NCBI RefSeq assembly: GCF_036997485.1
Contig: NZ_JAWLPU010000005.1
Span: 1-43,969 of the forward strand
Direction of reading: 5' to 3'
Origin: Brachyspira pilosicoli
Lineage (GTDB): Bacteria > Spirochaetota > Brachyspiria > Brachyspirales > Brachyspiraceae
Length of the DNA stretch: 43,969 nt
Position numbers and translations under genes: made by a program. The notes beneath the pieces are model-generated. The model worked only from the letters and a program-made list of their open reading frames with translations, was not told where the DNA came from and ran no database searches. Positions within the stretch are counted from its first letter, which is position 1, and each line of letters begins with the position of its first letter. Of the stretch, positions 20,581 through 30,023 are shown piece after piece.

Positions 20581-21468
20581 ATGAATCTTAAAGAATATAT
20601 GAATATAAGATTAAAAGATATTGATAGTGAGATAAACAATATTTTTAAAAGCAGCAGTATTTCATTAGAAAATAATTTTTTAGATATGCTTAAATATCCG
20701 CTTGATGCAGGCGGAAAGAGATTAAGACCAATTTTAACTTGCCTTGCCTGTGAATTATTTAACGGAGATTATAAAAAAGCAATTATACCAGCAGTATCAT
20801 TAGAGCTTATTCATACATATTCTTTGGTTCATGATGATTTGCCTGCTATGGATAATGATGATTTAAGAAGAGGAAAGCCAACAACACATGTTAAATATGG
20901 AGAGGCTAATGCTATACTTGTTGGGGACGGACTTCTCACTCATTCATTTGAAATTTTATCTAATGCTAATGTTAATGATAAAACTTTGAGAAAACTTCTT
21001 TATGAGATAAGTTATGCTGCGGGAGTTTCTGGAATGGTTATGGGGCAGTTTATAGATTTGTATTATGAAGAGAGAGATATTGATTTTGAGATGCTTAAAA
21101 TACTTCACTCAAAGAAAACAGGTGCTATGATTAGGGGAGCTGTGAGAGTGGGGGCTATTGCTTCAGAGAAAGAGAATATCAATTTAAACAACATTACAAA
21201 ATATGGAGAAGCTATTGGTTTAGCTTTTCAGATACAAGATGATATACTTGATGTGATTTCTGATAATGAAACTCTTGGTAAAACTGTGGGTAAAGATGAA
21301 AAAGAGGGTAAACTTACTTATGTTAAGCAGTTTGGGCTTGAGGGAGCAAAAGAAAAAGCAATAGAAACTTCAAAAGAGGCTATAGATTATTTAAATGTAT
21401 ACGATGATAACGAAGCAAAAAATATATTAATTGAGCTTGCAAATTATATAGTAGAGAGAAAATCGTGA
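20581..21468 (+). CDS. ispA: Polyprenyl (farnesyl/geranylgeranyl) diphosphate synthase
   Basis: The 295-residue trans-prenyltransferase has GGKRLRP near residue 44-50, the first Asp-rich motif DDLPAMDNDDLRRG at 85-98 and the second motif QDDILD near residue 220. The two extra residues within the first Asp motif (DDxxxxD) are typical of bacterial type IspA enzymes. It condenses isopentenyl diphosphate with allylic diphosphates in the cytoplasm to make C15 or C20 chains for undecaprenyl or quinone precursors; exact chain length cannot be set from motifs. The stop overlaps the GTG start of the next gene, so the two are probably translated together. Confidence 0.93.
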   Translation: MNLKEYMNIRLKDIDSEINNIFKSSSISLENNFLDMLKYPLDAGGKRLRPILTCLACELFNGDYKKAIIPAVSLELIHTYSLVHDDLPAMDNDDLRRGKPTTHVKYGEANAILVGDGLLTHSFEILSNANVNDKTLRKLLYEISYAAGVSGMVMGQFIDLYYEERDIDFEMLKILHSKKTGAMIRGAVRVGAIASEKENINLNNITKYGEAIGLAFQIQDDILDVISDNETLGKTVGKDEKEGKLTYVKQFGLEGAKEKAIETSKEAIDYLNVYDDNEAKNILIELANYIVERKS

Positions 21469-23324
21469 ATGAGATTAGAGGGCATAATTTAAATGCTATT
21501 AAAAAAAATATAAAAGCATATCCTATTAATTTTTTAGATTTACTTAATAGTGCTAAAAGAGAAGATGATATTTCTTTAGAGATTATTGAAACTAAATCTA
21601 AAAATCTTTCAGCAAAAGTTCTAAAGAATGGAAAGAGCGTTTTGCTTCATAGTGCCTATGACCCTATAAAAGAGGCTAATACTTTAATTAAAGAGATAGA
21701 AGATGATATTGATATGGTATTTATATTTGGCATTGGGGGCGGTTATTTAATTAATGCTATAAAGAAACTTAATATCAATATAGTTGTAATTGAGCCTTCT
21801 ATTAGCTTTTTTAATTTGCTTATTGATAATTTTAAGTTAGATAAAATATTAGAAGATAGCAATATTACATTTTTTATTGGCGGAAATGACATTGAAGATA
21901 TAGAGAAGTTTATATCTTTAAAAACTACTAAAAAAGTAAAATTTTTTATTACAAGGTCTTACAGTAATTTATTTACAGATGATGCTTTATTTTATCAAAC
22001 AAAAGTATTATCTATAATAGATAAAAAAACTATTAATATAAACACTATTTTAAGATTCGATAAATTATGGGCTTATAATATAGCATCAAATGCAGTAGAG
22101 ATAGCAACTCATTATGGAGTAAATAAGTTTTTTGATAAATATAAAAATATTCCAGCGGTAGTTGTTTCAGCTGGTCCTTCATTAGAGAAAAATATTAGAA
22201 AATTAAAAGAGTTAAAAGATAAAGCAATAATAATCGCTGTAGATACTGCAATGAAGCCGTTATCCAGTCATAATATATCGCCTCATTTTGTTATCACTAT
22301 TGACCCGCAAAAAAAGAACTCTAAATATTTTAGGAACATCAATTTTAAAGATACTGTTTTAATAGCAGAGTCTTCTGTTGATAATGAGGCAATATCATCT
22401 TTTAAAGGGGCCATATATTTTTTAGATTCTATATTTCCTCTTGCTAAATATTTTATGAAGCCTTTAGGGAAGAGGGGAGATATTACTATGGGGGGAAGTG
22501 TTTCTACTGCTGCTTATGATTTTGCAATTAGAATTGGAGCTAATCCTATAATAATGCTTGGGCTTGATTTGTCTTTTCCTAATCATCAAACTCATATAAA
22601 AGGAAGCTATCATGAAGAGAACTTTTTTACAGAGATAGGTAAGCTTGATTCTTATGACAGCAGAATATATAAAGTGCTTGTTTCTGGTAATTTGAGAGAA
22701 GAGAAAAATGTTTATGGTGAGAGCGTATTTACAGATTCTCGTTTTGATATGTATAGAAATTGGTATGAAGAGCAATGTAAATTAAACAGCAGTACAAAAT
22801 TCTATAATGCCACAGAAGGCGGAGTAATAATTGATGGAATGGAAAACATTACAGTTGATGAGCTTCTTAAGAAACTTGACAATATTAACATAGAAATAGA
22901 TAAAAACTCTGAAGAATTAAATAAAAAAAATGAAATATTATCAAGCATAAAAATAGGTTTAGAAAAAATAGATGCTGAAATAATAGAGCTTAAACCTTAT
23001 GTATTAAATGCTATTAAATTATGCGATGAAATTAATAGTGAATTAAAAAGGCACAGGAAAGTAGATAAACTTTTAGAGAAGTTAAGTGAATCCGACATAA
23101 AAATACTTAATATAAGCAAAATTAATGAGTTTTTGGGTGTTACTATGCAGAGGGTTATAAAATCCATTACAGAGGGTTTTGAGTTTGAAGACAGCGATTA
23201 TGATAAATCTATAGTAGGCTCTTTTAAGCTTTATGAGGCTATGAGAGACAGTATTGATTATAATCATTATATAATAAGCAGGGCTTTGATAAAGATAAAT
23301 AAAGAACTATCAAATTTATTCTAA
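21465..23324 (+). CDS. DUF115 / motility-associated factor (MAF) family glycosyltransferase-like protein
   Basis: The 619-residue protein starts at a GTG that overlaps the ispA stop by 4 bases; no in-frame ATG lies nearby. An N-terminal region has FIFGIGGGYLINAIKK near residue 87. The MptE-like domain follows with AVVVSAGPSLEKNIRKL (about 231-247), IIAVDTAMKPL and SPHFVITIDPQ. TMGGSVSTAAYDFAIRIGANPIIMLGLDLSF is also typical. The C-terminal ~170 residues are helical and coiled-coil-like. MAF proteins in Campylobacter, Aeromonas and Clostridium attach nonulosonic-acid-type sugars to flagellin. In a spirochaete the possible target is the periplasmic flagellar filament, but this is inference and no sugar-synthesis gene is adjacent. 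Confidence 0.88.
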   Translation: MNEIRGHNLNAIKKNIKAYPINFLDLLNSAKREDDISLEIIETKSKNLSAKVLKNGKSVLLHSAYDPIKEANTLIKEIEDDIDMVFIFGIGGGYLINAIKKLNINIVVIEPSISFFNLLIDNFKLDKILEDSNITFFIGGNDIEDIEKFISLKTTKKVKFFITRSYSNLFTDDALFYQTKVLSIIDKKTININTILRFDKLWAYNIASNAVEIATHYGVNKFFDKYKNIPAVVVSAGPSLEKNIRKLKELKDKAIIIAVDTAMKPLSSHNISPHFVITIDPQKKNSKYFRNINFKDTVLIAESSVDNEAISSFKGAIYFLDSIFPLAKYFMKPLGKRGDITMGGSVSTAAYDFAIRIGANPIIMLGLDLSFPNHQTHIKGSYHEENFFTEIGKLDSYDSRIYKVLVSGNLREEKNVYGESVFTDSRFDMYRNWYEEQCKLNSSTKFYNATEGGVIIDGMENITVDELLKKLDNINIEIDKNSEELNKKNEILSSIKIGLEKIDAEIIELKPYVLNAIKLCDEINSELKRHRKVDKLLEKLSESDIKILNISKINEFLGVTMQRVIKSITEGFEFEDSDYDKSIVGSFKLYEAMRDSIDYNHYIISRALIKINKELSNLF

Positions 23325-23425
23325 ATAAAACTTTATAATATTTCTAATAGATATATAATTTTTCTTATGTTATTTCGGCTTTTGTCGATAAACTATTATA
23401 GTAGTATTTTTTAAGGTAATGTTGT

Positions 23426-24805
23426 ATGAAATATATAATACTTTTTATATTTAGTTTTTCTATACTTTTTGCTCAGGATAATTTTTTAGATGAGATAGTA
23501 TTAAATGAAGTTGAGAGAATATATCCTAATGATGAAATAGTAGCTCCTAATTCTTTTAATATTAGTATGAACTTTGATTTAAATAGATATAGATTAAATG
23601 AACCTATAACTATGGAAATAAGAATATATGCTCAAAAAGGAGAAATAAGTTTTACTAATTCTATTAATCCTTTTAATAATTATAAATTTACGGTTTATGA
23701 TAATTATAACAACAAAGTTGTTTCATCAGATAATTATACTTTATGGAAATATCAAAATGAAAGGACTATAGATAATTCAAAAGATAGGGTGATTACATTA
23801 AGAGAAGGTGAGAGTTATTCATTTTTTATAGATTTGAATAATTGGTTTTATTTTACAAAGTCTGGAAGATATAGAATAGAAGCTACTTTCAATCCTATGC
23901 CGGATTTAACTGAAAAATATGTTATTAGGGCAGATGATGCATATTTCTTTATTGATGAACCTCTAAAAGCAGCAAGCAGTCAATCTACAAATAATATTGT
24001 TGTTGCTAGAACTTCTACTAATAGTGCTTCTACTTTGCCTGTATATTATCCCGATGAGGTTGTTACATATACTTTAGATGCTATGAAGAGAAAAGAGTGG
24101 AGTAACTATTTTAATTATATGCATATGCCTTCTATTATTAGCATAAGTCAAAGATATAGTGAGGCTTATAGAAAAAATTATAGCAATACCTATCTTGAAG
24201 ATTTTACTGATACTGGTATATATCAAAAAGCTTCTAGGTTAAGTTTTCAAAACTTCTTAAAAGAACAATTTTCTGATACTGTTAGTGTTAATATGATAAG
24301 AACTAATTTTGGAAATAATTTCTTAAATGATTTAGAGAATGCTTATAAGTCAGAAAATATTAGAGAGCTTGCTATAAGATTTGATATTCTTTATAGAACT
24401 TCTTTGCCTGAAGAGAAGAAAGCTTTATTTGATGAGTTTAAAAAATATTTAGCTTCTGCTTATGATAGAAATCTTAGAAATCAGTTTATGACAGAATTAA
24501 GAAGAAATATAGTTTCAACAAAGGATACTGCATTAAAAAATCATTATACTATGGTTTTGGATATGATGACTAAAGAATATGATGCAGGCACAATATATAC
24601 TTTATTAAATTATAATATAGATAAAGTTACTATCACAGAAGAGTATGGTCTTAAAAGAGCACAAGTTGAAGTTACTATGTATAATAGATTCTTTAATATA
24701 AATACTGGTGATGTTTATGATCCTACTGTAAAAAGAATATTTATATTAAGGCAGATGGGTGAATATTGGTACATAGTTAACTACTATGATACTATAATGA
24801 GATAA
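23426..24805 (+). CDS. Exported protein of unknown function
   Basis: The 459-residue protein has a signal peptide ending around FSILFAQ, with no lipobox Cys, so it should be released to the periplasm or outer envelope. Residues ~40-165 look like an all-beta, immunoglobulin-like domain (MNFDLNRYRLNEPITMEIRIY to YRIEATFNP). A Ser/Thr linker near 180-200 leads to a helical middle region, and the last ~70 residues form a beta-rich domain (KRAQVEVTMYNRFFNI ... GEYWYIVNYY) reminiscent of NTF2/SnoaL-like folds. I do not recognise a named family. A ribosome site AAGG precedes the ATG, and a strong terminator follows, so it is a single-gene unit. Confidence 0.8.
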   Translation: MKYIILFIFSFSILFAQDNFLDEIVLNEVERIYPNDEIVAPNSFNISMNFDLNRYRLNEPITMEIRIYAQKGEISFTNSINPFNNYKFTVYDNYNNKVVSSDNYTLWKYQNERTIDNSKDRVITLREGESYSFFIDLNNWFYFTKSGRYRIEATFNPMPDLTEKYVIRADDAYFFIDEPLKAASSQSTNNIVVARTSTNSASTLPVYYPDEVVTYTLDAMKRKEWSNYFNYMHMPSIISISQRYSEAYRKNYSNTYLEDFTDTGIYQKASRLSFQNFLKEQFSDTVSVNMIRTNFGNNFLNDLENAYKSENIRELAIRFDILYRTSLPEEKKALFDEFKKYLASAYDRNLRNQFMTELRRNIVSTKDTALKNHYTMVLDMMTKEYDAGTIYTLLNYNIDKVTITEEYGLKRAQVEVTMYNRFFNINTGDVYDPTVKRIFILRQMGEYWYIVNYYDTIMR

Positions 24806-24814
24806 TAAAAAATC

Positions 24815-24848
24815 AAAAGCTGTTCTAAATATTTAGAGCAGCTTTTTT
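24815..24848 (+). terminator. Rho-independent terminator
   Basis: A long, nearly perfect inverted repeat (24815-24830 with 24831-24846, one G-T pair) centred on AAATATTT ends in a T6 run. Confidence 0.85.
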
Positions 24849-24991
24849 ATATATACTTTTATTGTGATTTCATTGTCTTTTTTGAACTGCAAAAATATCT
24901 ATAATACTAAAGAATTATATTTCTGTATACATATTGATAAAAGAAGTTTTTTAGTATAAAATTGTATTTATAAAATCATGTTAAATGAATT

Positions 24992-26587
24992 ATGCAGATA
25001 AACTATTATATTATAATATTAATTATTGCAATATCAAATCTACTCTATTCCTTTGGAGGCAGACCTATTACGGTTGAGGAAGTGCGCCCATATTATACTG
25101 CCTCAGATAGAGCAAAGATAGAAATATTTATATATACCAATTTAAGCGATAATACTAATTACAATTATTTAACTTTCGCAATAGCAGACGCAATAGCAAA
25201 TCAATTAGAATATAATAAAACTATCAGGCTTCAATCATCAACTAATGTAAAATTAACACCAATAGATTTTGAAAGAGCATACGAGAGAAAAATATTCCAA
25301 TTTACAAATATAACTTATAGCGCAATAGAGTCATCTACGAATACAGTAATTAACACAAATTATGAATATTACTACTATACTAATTGGGGCGGATTAAGAA
25401 GCAATGTTACACTTATAACTCCAGAAACAAAATATTTTCAATTGAATGAGAAAGAGGAAGTTATTATTAATTATAACGGAACTAATGTTATAGTAAAAAA
25501 TACTAATGATTTTATACAAAATATAGAATTAGGCGGATATTTTTATGAATATACTGGAAATAATATAAAAGAAGATGTGTTTAAAAGAGATGCAGATATT
25601 GTTATATTTGGAAGTATTGAATATAAAAGACCAAATATTAGTGTAATCACTTCTATAGCTTATGTTAAAGAGAGGAAAATAGACAGTTATAGTATAGAAA
25701 TATCTGAAGCAAAAATAGATGAACAGATTCCTATTTATGCTTTGGATATAGCAAATAAAATTAGCTACGTAGATAAGACAGGAACTATAGCAATTGATGT
25801 AGAGCCTGATGGTGCATTCGTTTATGTAGATAATGCATTGATTGGAATTAGCGGAGAAACTTTATATTTGCCTACTTTAACTACAAATGCTCATAGATTT
25901 ACAATTAAAAAAGATTTGTATGAGCCAATAGATACAATGCTTGCTTTTGAGAGAACAGACGAAGATATAATGCTTAATTTTACTATGATTGAAATGACTA
26001 ATACAGCAAAAGTAAAAATTAATATACCGGGAGGCGAGGATAGTTCTGTTGTTATTAATGGTATAAAAAGAAAGCCTAGTAATTTTATATACGAAGATTT
26101 TGGGTTTGGTACTTATTCTATAAAGATTACAAATACTAATTATATGGACTATTATGGTACTTTTACGGTAGAAAGTACAAATTATTTAGATTTAACTCCA
26201 AACATGAAACCTTTTTATAAACCTACTTGGGTAGATATAGTATTTAAAAACTATGAGAGAAATACAAAAATATTTTTAGGACTCACTATAGCAAGTACTA
26301 TTTTTTCTGTTGGTGCTTATATATATGCTAATGAAATACTTGATTATACTATGATTAATTATTATGATAAATATCAAAATGCTCAAAACAGACCGCCTGT
26401 AGATTTAACTAAATACAATACTGCTTTTAATGTGTATATAGGCGGTTTAGTAGCTACAGGAGTTTTTGCTTTAACTGCTGGTATATATTATATGCTTTGG
26501 GTTAATGAAAGTAATTTTGCTGTAGAAGAGCTTACTTTTTCCGGAGGATATGGAGGAGCTAACATCGCATATACTTATCGGTGGTAA
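24992..26587 (+). CDS. Exported PEGA-domain protein with C-terminal membrane helices
   Basis: The 531-residue protein has an N-terminal signal or anchor helix (MQINYYIIILIIAISNLLYSF). A region of ~200 residues resembles an envelope-associated alpha/beta domain (TNLSDNTNYNYLTFAIADAIANQL). A clear PEGA domain at about 265-330 has IAIDVEPDGAFVYVDNALIG and TLTTNAHRFTIKKDLYEPID. A second PEGA-like unit follows at about 338-405. Two hydrophobic helices near 425-450 and 480-505 place the C-terminus at a membrane. PEGA domains are surface or wall-associated beta modules of unsettled function. The start has no good ribosome site; TTGATA (24934-24939) and TAAAAT (24957-24962) are a possible promoter. 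Confidence 0.8.
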   Translation: MQINYYIIILIIAISNLLYSFGGRPITVEEVRPYYTASDRAKIEIFIYTNLSDNTNYNYLTFAIADAIANQLEYNKTIRLQSSTNVKLTPIDFERAYERKIFQFTNITYSAIESSTNTVINTNYEYYYYTNWGGLRSNVTLITPETKYFQLNEKEEVIINYNGTNVIVKNTNDFIQNIELGGYFYEYTGNNIKEDVFKRDADIVIFGSIEYKRPNISVITSIAYVKERKIDSYSIEISEAKIDEQIPIYALDIANKISYVDKTGTIAIDVEPDGAFVYVDNALIGISGETLYLPTLTTNAHRFTIKKDLYEPIDTMLAFERTDEDIMLNFTMIEMTNTAKVKINIPGGEDSSVVINGIKRKPSNFIYEDFGFGTYSIKITNTNYMDYYGTFTVESTNYLDLTPNMKPFYKPTWVDIVFKNYERNTKIFLGLTIASTIFSVGAYIYANEILDYTMINYYDKYQNAQNRPPVDLTKYNTAFNVYIGGLVATGVFALTAGIYYMLWVNESNFAVEELTFSGGYGGANIAYTYRW

Positions 26588-26602
26588 TTTTTTATAATTT
26601 GT

Positions 26603-26630
26603 TTGACAATGTTTTATTATTGATTATACT
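26603..26630 (+). promoter_or_regulatory. Predicted promoter for adk
   Basis: Perfect TTGACA (26603-26608), a 16-base spacer and TATACT (26625-26630), 33 bases before the start codon. Confidence 0.7.
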
Positions 26631-26663
26631 ATTTATAATAATATACAATTAGGAGATAAAACT

Positions 26664-27233
26664 ATGATTAATATTATTTTTATAGGGGCACCGGGTTCTG
26701 GTAAAGGTACTCAATCTGAGTTAATAGAAAAAGAATATTCTATATCCCATATTTCTACTGGTGATATGTTTAGAGAGAATATTGCTAATGGTACTGAGCT
26801 TGGTAAGACAGCTAAAATGTATATGGATAAGGGAGAATTAGTACCTGATAGTTTGGTTATAGATATGCTTTTTGATAGGCTTAAAAAAGATGATTGTAAA
26901 AATGGCTTTATGCTTGATGGATATCCAAGAACTATGGAACAGGCTAAGGCATTGGATAAATTATTGGAGAAATTAAATTATAAGATAGATGCTATTATTA
27001 ATCTTAATGTTGCTGAAGATATTATAATAAAAAGACTTTTAAATAGGGGACGTTCAGATGATAATGAAGAGACTATAAAAAATAGAATAAAAGTTTTTGA
27101 AAGTCAAAGTAAGCCCGTGTTGGAATATTATAAAGATAAAGTTTATATAATAGAAGTTGAAAGTTTTGAGAATGAAATGCCTGAAGATATCTATAAGAAG
27201 ATAAAAAGAGGTCTTGATGAAATAAAAAAATAA
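26664..27233 (+). CDS. adk: Adenylate kinase
   Basis: The 189-residue enzyme interconverts ATP + AMP and 2 ADP in the cytoplasm. The P-loop [10 protein letters not shown] is at residues 7-16, the AMP-binding [10 protein letters not shown] follows at about 30-40, then [13 protein letters not shown] at about 80-92. The LID region is the short form ([18 protein letters not shown]), lacking the ~27-residue insert and zinc-binding cysteines of long bacterial Adk. Length fits the short-lid class. It has its own promoter, an AGGAG site at 26651-26655 and its own terminator, and it is not in a ribosomal-protein operon here. Confidence 0.96.
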   Translation: MINIIFIGAPGSGKGTQSELIEKEYSISHISTGDMFRENIANGTELGKTAKMYMDKGELVPDSLVIDMLFDRLKKDDCKNGFMLDGYPRTMEQAKALDKLLEKLNYKIDAIINLNVAEDIIIKRLLNRGRSDDNEETIKNRIKVFESQSKPVLEYYKDKVYIIEVESFENEMPEDIYKKIKRGLDEIKK

Positions 27234-27257
27234 AATTTATTTATTAAGAAGCATATT

Positions 27258-27290
27258 AAACAAGGGGAACTTAACTCCCCTTGTTTTTTT
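27258..27290 (+). terminator. Rho-independent terminator of adk, between convergent genes
   Basis: An 11-base-pair stem with a GGGG/CCCC core (27258-27268 with 27276-27286), a 7-base loop and a run of seven T. It may also act on the minus-strand aminopeptidase transcript, though the T-run on that side is weak. Confidence 0.9.
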
Positions 27291-27309
27291 ATTTATTATC
27301 AAAAAATAA

Positions 27310-28434
27310 TTATATTAAATTTTCAGGATTTAAACATTTAAGTTCATCTATAACAAATATGCCGTCTTTTCTAATTAGTAGATCATCAAAGTATATCTCT
27401 CCTCCGCCATATTCTTTAGTCTGTATACAAACTAAATCCCAGTGTATAGCAGATTTATTTCCATTAGATGCTTCATCATAGCAAGCACCAGGAGTAAAAT
27501 GGAAGCTTCCCATAATTTTCTCATCAAATAAAATCTTTTTCATAGGTTTGGTGATATATGGATTAACACCAATAGCAAACTCTCCAATATATCTTGCTCC
27601 TTCATCTGTATCAAATATCTTATTAATTCTTTCATTGTCATTAGAAGAAGCATTTATTATTTTTCCATTTTTAAATTCTAATTTTACGTTTTCATACGTA
27701 AATCCATCACTGTATAATGAAGGTGTATTGTATGATAAAACTCCATTAACAGAATCTTTTACAGGTGCAGTGAATACCTCGCCGTCAGGTATGTTGATTA
27801 CCCCTGCACATTTTATAGCTGGTATATCTTTTATAGAAAAAGTTAAATTAGTATTTTCCCCTATAATTTTAACTTTATCTGTTTTATTCATAAGACTAAC
27901 TAAATTATCCATAGCCTTATCCATCTTTGAATAATCCAAATTACAAACCTTAAAATAGAAATCTTCAAACTCATCTGTACTCATAGAAGCCTGCTGTGCC
28001 ATAGAAGCGTTAGGATAGTTTAGTACAACCCATTTTGTATTTTTTATTCTTTGATCCATGTGTATAGGGTCTAAATAAAGTTTTTCATATATTTTATAAT
28101 TTTCTTCTTTTACTGATGAGTTCTCAGCACTATTATTACCGCCAGAAATTCCAATATAAGCATCCATTTTTTTCATTAACATTAAATCAGATTCAGCCCA
28201 AATCTTTATCTGCTCATCATTACATTTCTTTAATAATTCTCTCATTATTTGCGGGTCATGATTCCATACAAAAGGATTTCCCCCAGCTTTATAAACCTCT
28301 TGTATTATAGCCATCACTAAATCTCTCTCTTCTCCCTCTCCATAAACCTTTATTAAAACATTTTCTCCTTTTTTTAATCTGCATGAATAATTTACCAAAT
28401 TGTAAGCTAATTTTTCTATCCTTATATCTTTCAT
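27310..28434 (-). CDS. Aminopeptidase, peptidase family M29
   Basis: The 374-residue protein has the M29 (thermophilic metalloprotease, AmpS/PepS/aminopeptidase T) pattern. The N-terminal part has LVNYSCRLKKGENVLIKVYG and AGGNPFVW. The central part has DAYIGISGGNN and MDQRIKNTKWVVLNYPN. The metal-binding C-terminal part has NIPDGEVFTAP, YIGEFAIGVNP and SFHFTPGACYDEASNGNKSAIHWDLV, supplying the Glu, His and Asp ligands. No signal peptide is present, so it works in the cytoplasm, releasing N-terminal residues from peptides. AGGAG lies at minus-strand position 28446-28442 before the ATG. It follows the aminotransferase gene on the same strand by 50 bases, so the two probably form a unit for peptide and amino acid use. 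Confidence 0.9.
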   Translation of the reverse strand: MKDIRIEKLAYNLVNYSCRLKKGENVLIKVYGEGEERDLVMAIIQEVYKAGGNPFVWNHDPQIMRELLKKCNDEQIKIWAESDLMLMKKMDAYIGISGGNNSAENSSVKEENYKIYEKLYLDPIHMDQRIKNTKWVVLNYPNASMAQQASMSTDEFEDFYFKVCNLDYSKMDKAMDNLVSLMNKTDKVKIIGENTNLTFSIKDIPAIKCAGVINIPDGEVFTAPVKDSVNGVLSYNTPSLYSDGFTYENVKLEFKNGKIINASSNDNERINKIFDTDEGARYIGEFAIGVNPYITKPMKKILFDEKIMGSFHFTPGACYDEASNGNKSAIHWDLVCIQTKEYGGGEIYFDDLLIRKDGIFVIDELKCLNPENLI

Positions 28435-28484
28435 ATTTTTTACTCCTATGTAATTTTATTAATTATTTTTATTAAGTTTTATTA

Positions 28485-29672
28485 TTATATCATATTTTTT
28501 ATCGTATCGCCTATTATTTTCATTCCCTTATCAATATTTTCTACAGAACAGTTTGAATAACTTAATCTAAAAGTGCTGACATTTCTTTTTTTATTATAAA
28601 AAGGGTCCCCCGGAGATATTGCTACATTTCTTTTTATAGTTTCATTTGCTAATTCTACAGATTTAATTTTTTTTGGAAGTTCCACCCATATAAACATTCC
28701 GCCTTCTGGTTTTGTATATTTAACTTCCTTTGGGAAATATTTTTCTATAGCATTTATCATAGCATTACATTGTTTATGATATAGTTTTTTTATTTTTTCT
28801 ATATGTTTATCAAAGTTAGTATTGTTTATATATTGAGCAATAGCCATTTGGTCTGGCATACTTGTGTGAACATCGAGTATTTGTTTATATTCTATAGCTT
28901 TTTTCATGAACTCTTTATTTGCTGATGCCAACCAACCAACTCTTATGCCTGGTGAAATTGTTTTTGAGAAAGAACCCATTAGTATTACTTGTTCATTTAG
29001 CAGATTAAAGAATGATTCCTGATTTTCACCTTTAAATCTTAAAGCTCCATAAGGATTATCTTCTATAAGCATAGTGTTAGTTTTTTTTATCATGTCTGCT
29101 ATTATTTTTCTTGTTGCATTATTGTAAGTTAGTCCGGTTGGATTTTGGAAGTTTGGAATTGTATAAAATAATTTTGATTTATATTTTTTTAGTATGTTTT
29201 TTAATTCGTCTAAATTAATTCCTTCATCATTTATTTCAACACTATGTATTTTAGCATTATATAAATTGAATGTTTGAATTGCTGCTAAGAATGTGGGTGC
29301 TTCAACTATAACATTATCATTGTCATTTAGTGTAACAGCAGATATTATATCAAAACCTTGCTGTGCTCCGTTAATTATTAATATATCATCGGCTTCTAAA
29401 TTAATATTTTCTTTAGTTTTATATCTTTGTGCTATTATTTTTCTTAATTCAATATATCCTTGAGTGTTTGCATATTGCAATGCTGTTTTATAATGATTAT
29501 CCATTATATTAGAGTATGCTTTTTTTAATTCTTTGTATGGGAAAGAAATAGGGTTAGGCATACCGCCTGCAAAACTAATAACATTAGGAATAGAAACAGC
29601 CTTTAACATAAAATCAGAAAACTCTTTTTGAAAATCCTTTTTAGCCATCATTTTAGAAATTTTGAAATTCAT
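28485..29672 (-). CDS. PLP-dependent aminotransferase, fold type I (LysN/2-aminoadipate aminotransferase-like)
   Basis: The start is set at 29672 rather than the in-frame ATG at 29684, because GGAGAG at 29682-29677 lies between them and is the obvious ribosome site for the downstream ATG. This gives 395 residues. The protein has the class I/II aminotransferase core: SFAGGMPNPISFPY, ALQYANTQGYIELR, INGAQQGFDII, IPNFQNPTGLTY, and the PLP-lysine motif MGSFSKTISPGIRVGWLAS. These features, with no N-terminal GntR DNA-binding domain, match the LysN/MocR-like aminotransferase group that acts on 2-aminoadipate, branched-chain or aromatic amino acids. Substrate cannot be fixed from sequence. It is followed by the M29 aminopeptidase gene. 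Confidence 0.88.
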   Translation of the reverse strand: MNFKISKMMAKKDFQKEFSDFMLKAVSIPNVISFAGGMPNPISFPYKELKKAYSNIMDNHYKTALQYANTQGYIELRKIIAQRYKTKENINLEADDILIINGAQQGFDIISAVTLNDNDNVIVEAPTFLAAIQTFNLYNAKIHSVEINDEGINLDELKNILKKYKSKLFYTIPNFQNPTGLTYNNATRKIIADMIKKTNTMLIEDNPYGALRFKGENQESFFNLLNEQVILMGSFSKTISPGIRVGWLASANKEFMKKAIEYKQILDVHTSMPDQMAIAQYINNTNFDKHIEKIKKLYHKQCNAMINAIEKYFPKEVKYTKPEGGMFIWVELPKKIKSVELANETIKRNVAISPGDPFYNKKRNVSTFRLSYSNCSVENIDKGMKIIGDTIKNMI

Positions 29673-29731
29673 ATATCTCTCCATTTAATAGAACTATATA
29701 AGTTTTTTTGTAAATATTTTAAGAAAAAAAC

Positions 29732-29760
29732 TTGCTATTTTTTTAGTAATATGTTATATT
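29732..29760 (+). promoter_or_regulatory. Promoter of the tRNA-Ile/tRNA-Ala unit
   Basis: TTGCTA (29732-29737), a 17-base spacer and TATATT (29755-29760), ending 26 bases before the first tRNA. Confidence 0.65.
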
Positions 29761-29786
29761 ATACAACATATTAAAGATAAAAAAAA

Positions 29787-29860
29787 GGGCCTGTAGCTCA
29801 GATGGCTAGAGCGTTCGACTGATAATCGAAAGGTCGGTGGTTCAATTCCTCCCAGGCCCA
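29787..29860 (+). tRNA. tRNA-Ile (GAT anticodon)
   Basis: The 74-base cloverleaf has a perfect acceptor stem GGGCCTG/CAGGCCC. The D-arm contains TAGCTCAGATGGCTAGAGC. The anticodon stem TTCGA/TCGAA closes the loop CTGATAA (anticodon GAT), and the T-loop is TTCAATTC. The discriminator is A. The 3' CCA is not encoded. Confidence 0.96.
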
Positions 29861-29887
29861 CACGCTCAGGTTCTTTAAAATATACAC

Positions 29888-29961
29888 GGGGGTTTAGCTC
29901 AGTTTGGGAGAGCGACTGCCTTGCACGCAGTAGGTCGTGGGTTCGATCCCCATAACCTCCA
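29888..29961 (+). tRNA. tRNA-Ala (TGC anticodon)
   Basis: The 74-base cloverleaf has acceptor stem GGGGGTT/AACCTCC with one G-T pair, anticodon stem ACTGC/GCAGT around loop CTTGCAC (anticodon TGC), and T-loop TTCGATC. The discriminator is A and CCA is not encoded. It lies 27 bases after tRNA-Ile in the same transcript. Confidence 0.96.
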
Positions 29962-29969
29962 CATCTTTT

Positions 29970-30009
29970 AAAACGATTCTTAAAGCTATTTTTTAAGAAT
30001 CGTTTTTTT
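29970..30009 (+). terminator. Rho-independent terminator of the tRNA unit
   Basis: A perfect 15-base-pair stem (29970-29984 with 29992-30006) and 7-base loop end in a T7 run (30003-30009). Confidence 0.9.
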
Positions 30010-30023
30010 ATATAGGACTTTTT

